Source: an uncultured Bacteroidales bacterium (GTDB lineage Bacteria; Bacteroidota; Bacteroidia; Bacteroidales; F082). Taken from it: 6,799 bases of DNA. The DNA is taken from the NCBI GenBank assembly GCA_937877465.1, contig CALFIT010000196.1, forward strand, positions 1-6,799. The letters run 5' to 3'. Under the pieces are notes generated by a model. The model worked only from the letters and a program-made list of their open reading frames with translations. It had not been told where the DNA came from and made no database searches. Shown in pieces: positions 6,495-6,799 of this stretch. Both the position numbers and the translations under genes were made by a program. How positions within the stretch are numbered: position 1 is the stretch's first letter; every line of letters begins with the position of its first letter.

Positions 6495-6515
6495 GTTTCA
6501 AGTTTCAGGTTTCAA
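6495..6515 (+). repeat. Three 7-bp units in the ORF6N leader
   Basis: GTTTCAA, GTTTCAG and GTTTCAA are consecutive, ending 12 bp upstream of the ORF6N start codon on the opposite strand. They probably lie in its 5' untranslated region. The function is not known. Confidence 0.85.
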
Positions 6516-6520
6516 TCTCA

Positions 6521-6547
6521 CACAGATAGCACAGATAACACAGATAG
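6521..6547 (+). repeat. Array of three 9-bp units, right of the ORF6N gene
   Basis: CACAGATAG, CACAGATAA and CACAGATAG follow each other, preceded by TCA as in the array at 5841-5867. The two arrays have the same length, phase and orientation, with a consensus unit CACAGAWAR. The stretch 6548-6639 beyond it holds no gene I can support. Confidence 0.9.
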
Positions 6548-6639
6548 TAGTAGTTGAGGGATATATGTCACATCTTCGGATAGATGCCCGCAACATAAAG
6601 TCACTCTGCTTGTATTCTGGTGCTGACAGACCTTCACTA

Positions 6640-6799
6640 TTAAAGTATTATCAATTTCTGTATCGTCTCTATTATCCGTTTCATTTCTTCCTCCCCGTAC
6701 CGCTGGTCAACGGGCAGACACACCAGGTTCTCGGCCAGCAGGTGTTCCCAATCGTCGGGCTGGCACCATTCCAGGACGTTGGGCCAGTAGCGGGCACAG
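6640..6799 (-). CDS. DegT/DnrJ/EryC1/StrS-type aminotransferase, C-terminal part
   Basis: Only the last 52 codons and the TAA (6640-6642) are in the window; the start lies beyond the right edge. The reading contains CARYWPNVLEW, then DDWEHLLAENLVCLPVDQRY and GEEEMKRIIETIQ. The LPVDQRY-GEEEMxRI ending is characteristic of PLP-dependent sugar aminotransferases that make amino sugars for O-antigen, capsule or antibiotic sugars. The active-site lysine region is not visible, so completeness cannot be judged. It would be the first gene of the polysaccharide set seen here, followed by the ORF6N island. Confidence 0.8.
   Translation of the reverse strand, partial: CARYWPNVLEWCQPDDWEHLLAENLVCLPVDQRYGEEEMKRIIETIQKLIIL
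6683..6762 (+). repeat. 80-bp direct repeat, copy B (aminotransferase tail)
   Basis: This is the partner of 5671-5750, in the same orientation and 1012 bp apart. Together they bracket the ORF6N island. Recombination between them could in principle remove the island and join this gene to the ATP-grasp gene. Confidence 0.85.

Noticed and set aside
5841..6547. CRISPR array
   Set aside because: The repeats are 7-9 bp and directly tandem without spacers, so they are not CRISPR.

Overview
The window looks like an accessory region of a Bacteroidales genome (Bacteroides/Prevotella-like). Three things suggest this. Two candidate promoters have the Bacteroidetes-type TAnnTTTG -7 box with a TTG/TTT-like -33 element about 19-20 nt upstream. 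Starts lack clear Shine-Dalgarno sequences. The gene families (AlbA_2/HATPase regulator, ORF6N protein, capsule/O-antigen type glycosyltransferase, ATP-grasp and DegT aminotransferase) are typical of that group. The assignment is an inference from sequence character, not a database result.

Layout. (1) 108-1559 (+): a RecG-like/AlbA_2 regulator with an internal 21-bp tandem repeat that encodes a Gly-rich linker. (2) 1566-3293: a complete, distinctly G+C-rich IS4-superfamily insertion sequence, transcribed leftward. It has 14-bp perfect terminal inverted repeats, a 500-aa DDE transposase with an intact D-D-E/YREK set, its own promoter, and an 11-bp inverted repeat over that promoter. (3) 3260-5789 (-): part of a surface-polysaccharide gene set. 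Read in the direction of transcription it holds a C-terminal remnant of a DegT/DnrJ-type aminotransferase, an ATP-grasp enzyme, and a family 2 glycosyltransferase whose last ~10 codons and stop come from the IS. (4) 5790-6640: an island holding an ORF6N-domain gene on the minus strand, with one array of three 9-bp units on each side, both in the same orientation. (5) 6640-6799 (-): the C-terminal end of a second DegT/DnrJ-type aminotransferase. Its last ~80 bp are almost the same as the remnant at 5671-5750.

How they fit. The minus-strand genes from 6799 to 3260 look like the tail of a polysaccharide (capsule or O-antigen) operon: sugar aminotransferase, ATP-grasp ligase, glycosyltransferase. 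Two later events broke it up. An ORF6N cassette now lies between the intact aminotransferase end and a remnant of a related one, and the IS cut off the glycosyltransferase 3' end. The regulator beyond the IS is convergent and unrelated to sugar metabolism. No tRNA, rRNA, CRISPR array or riboswitch was recognised. The most notable structural signals are the paired 9-bp arrays around the ORF6N gene, the duplicated aminotransferase tail, and the reuse of an IS-end motif as an inverted repeat over the transposase promoter.
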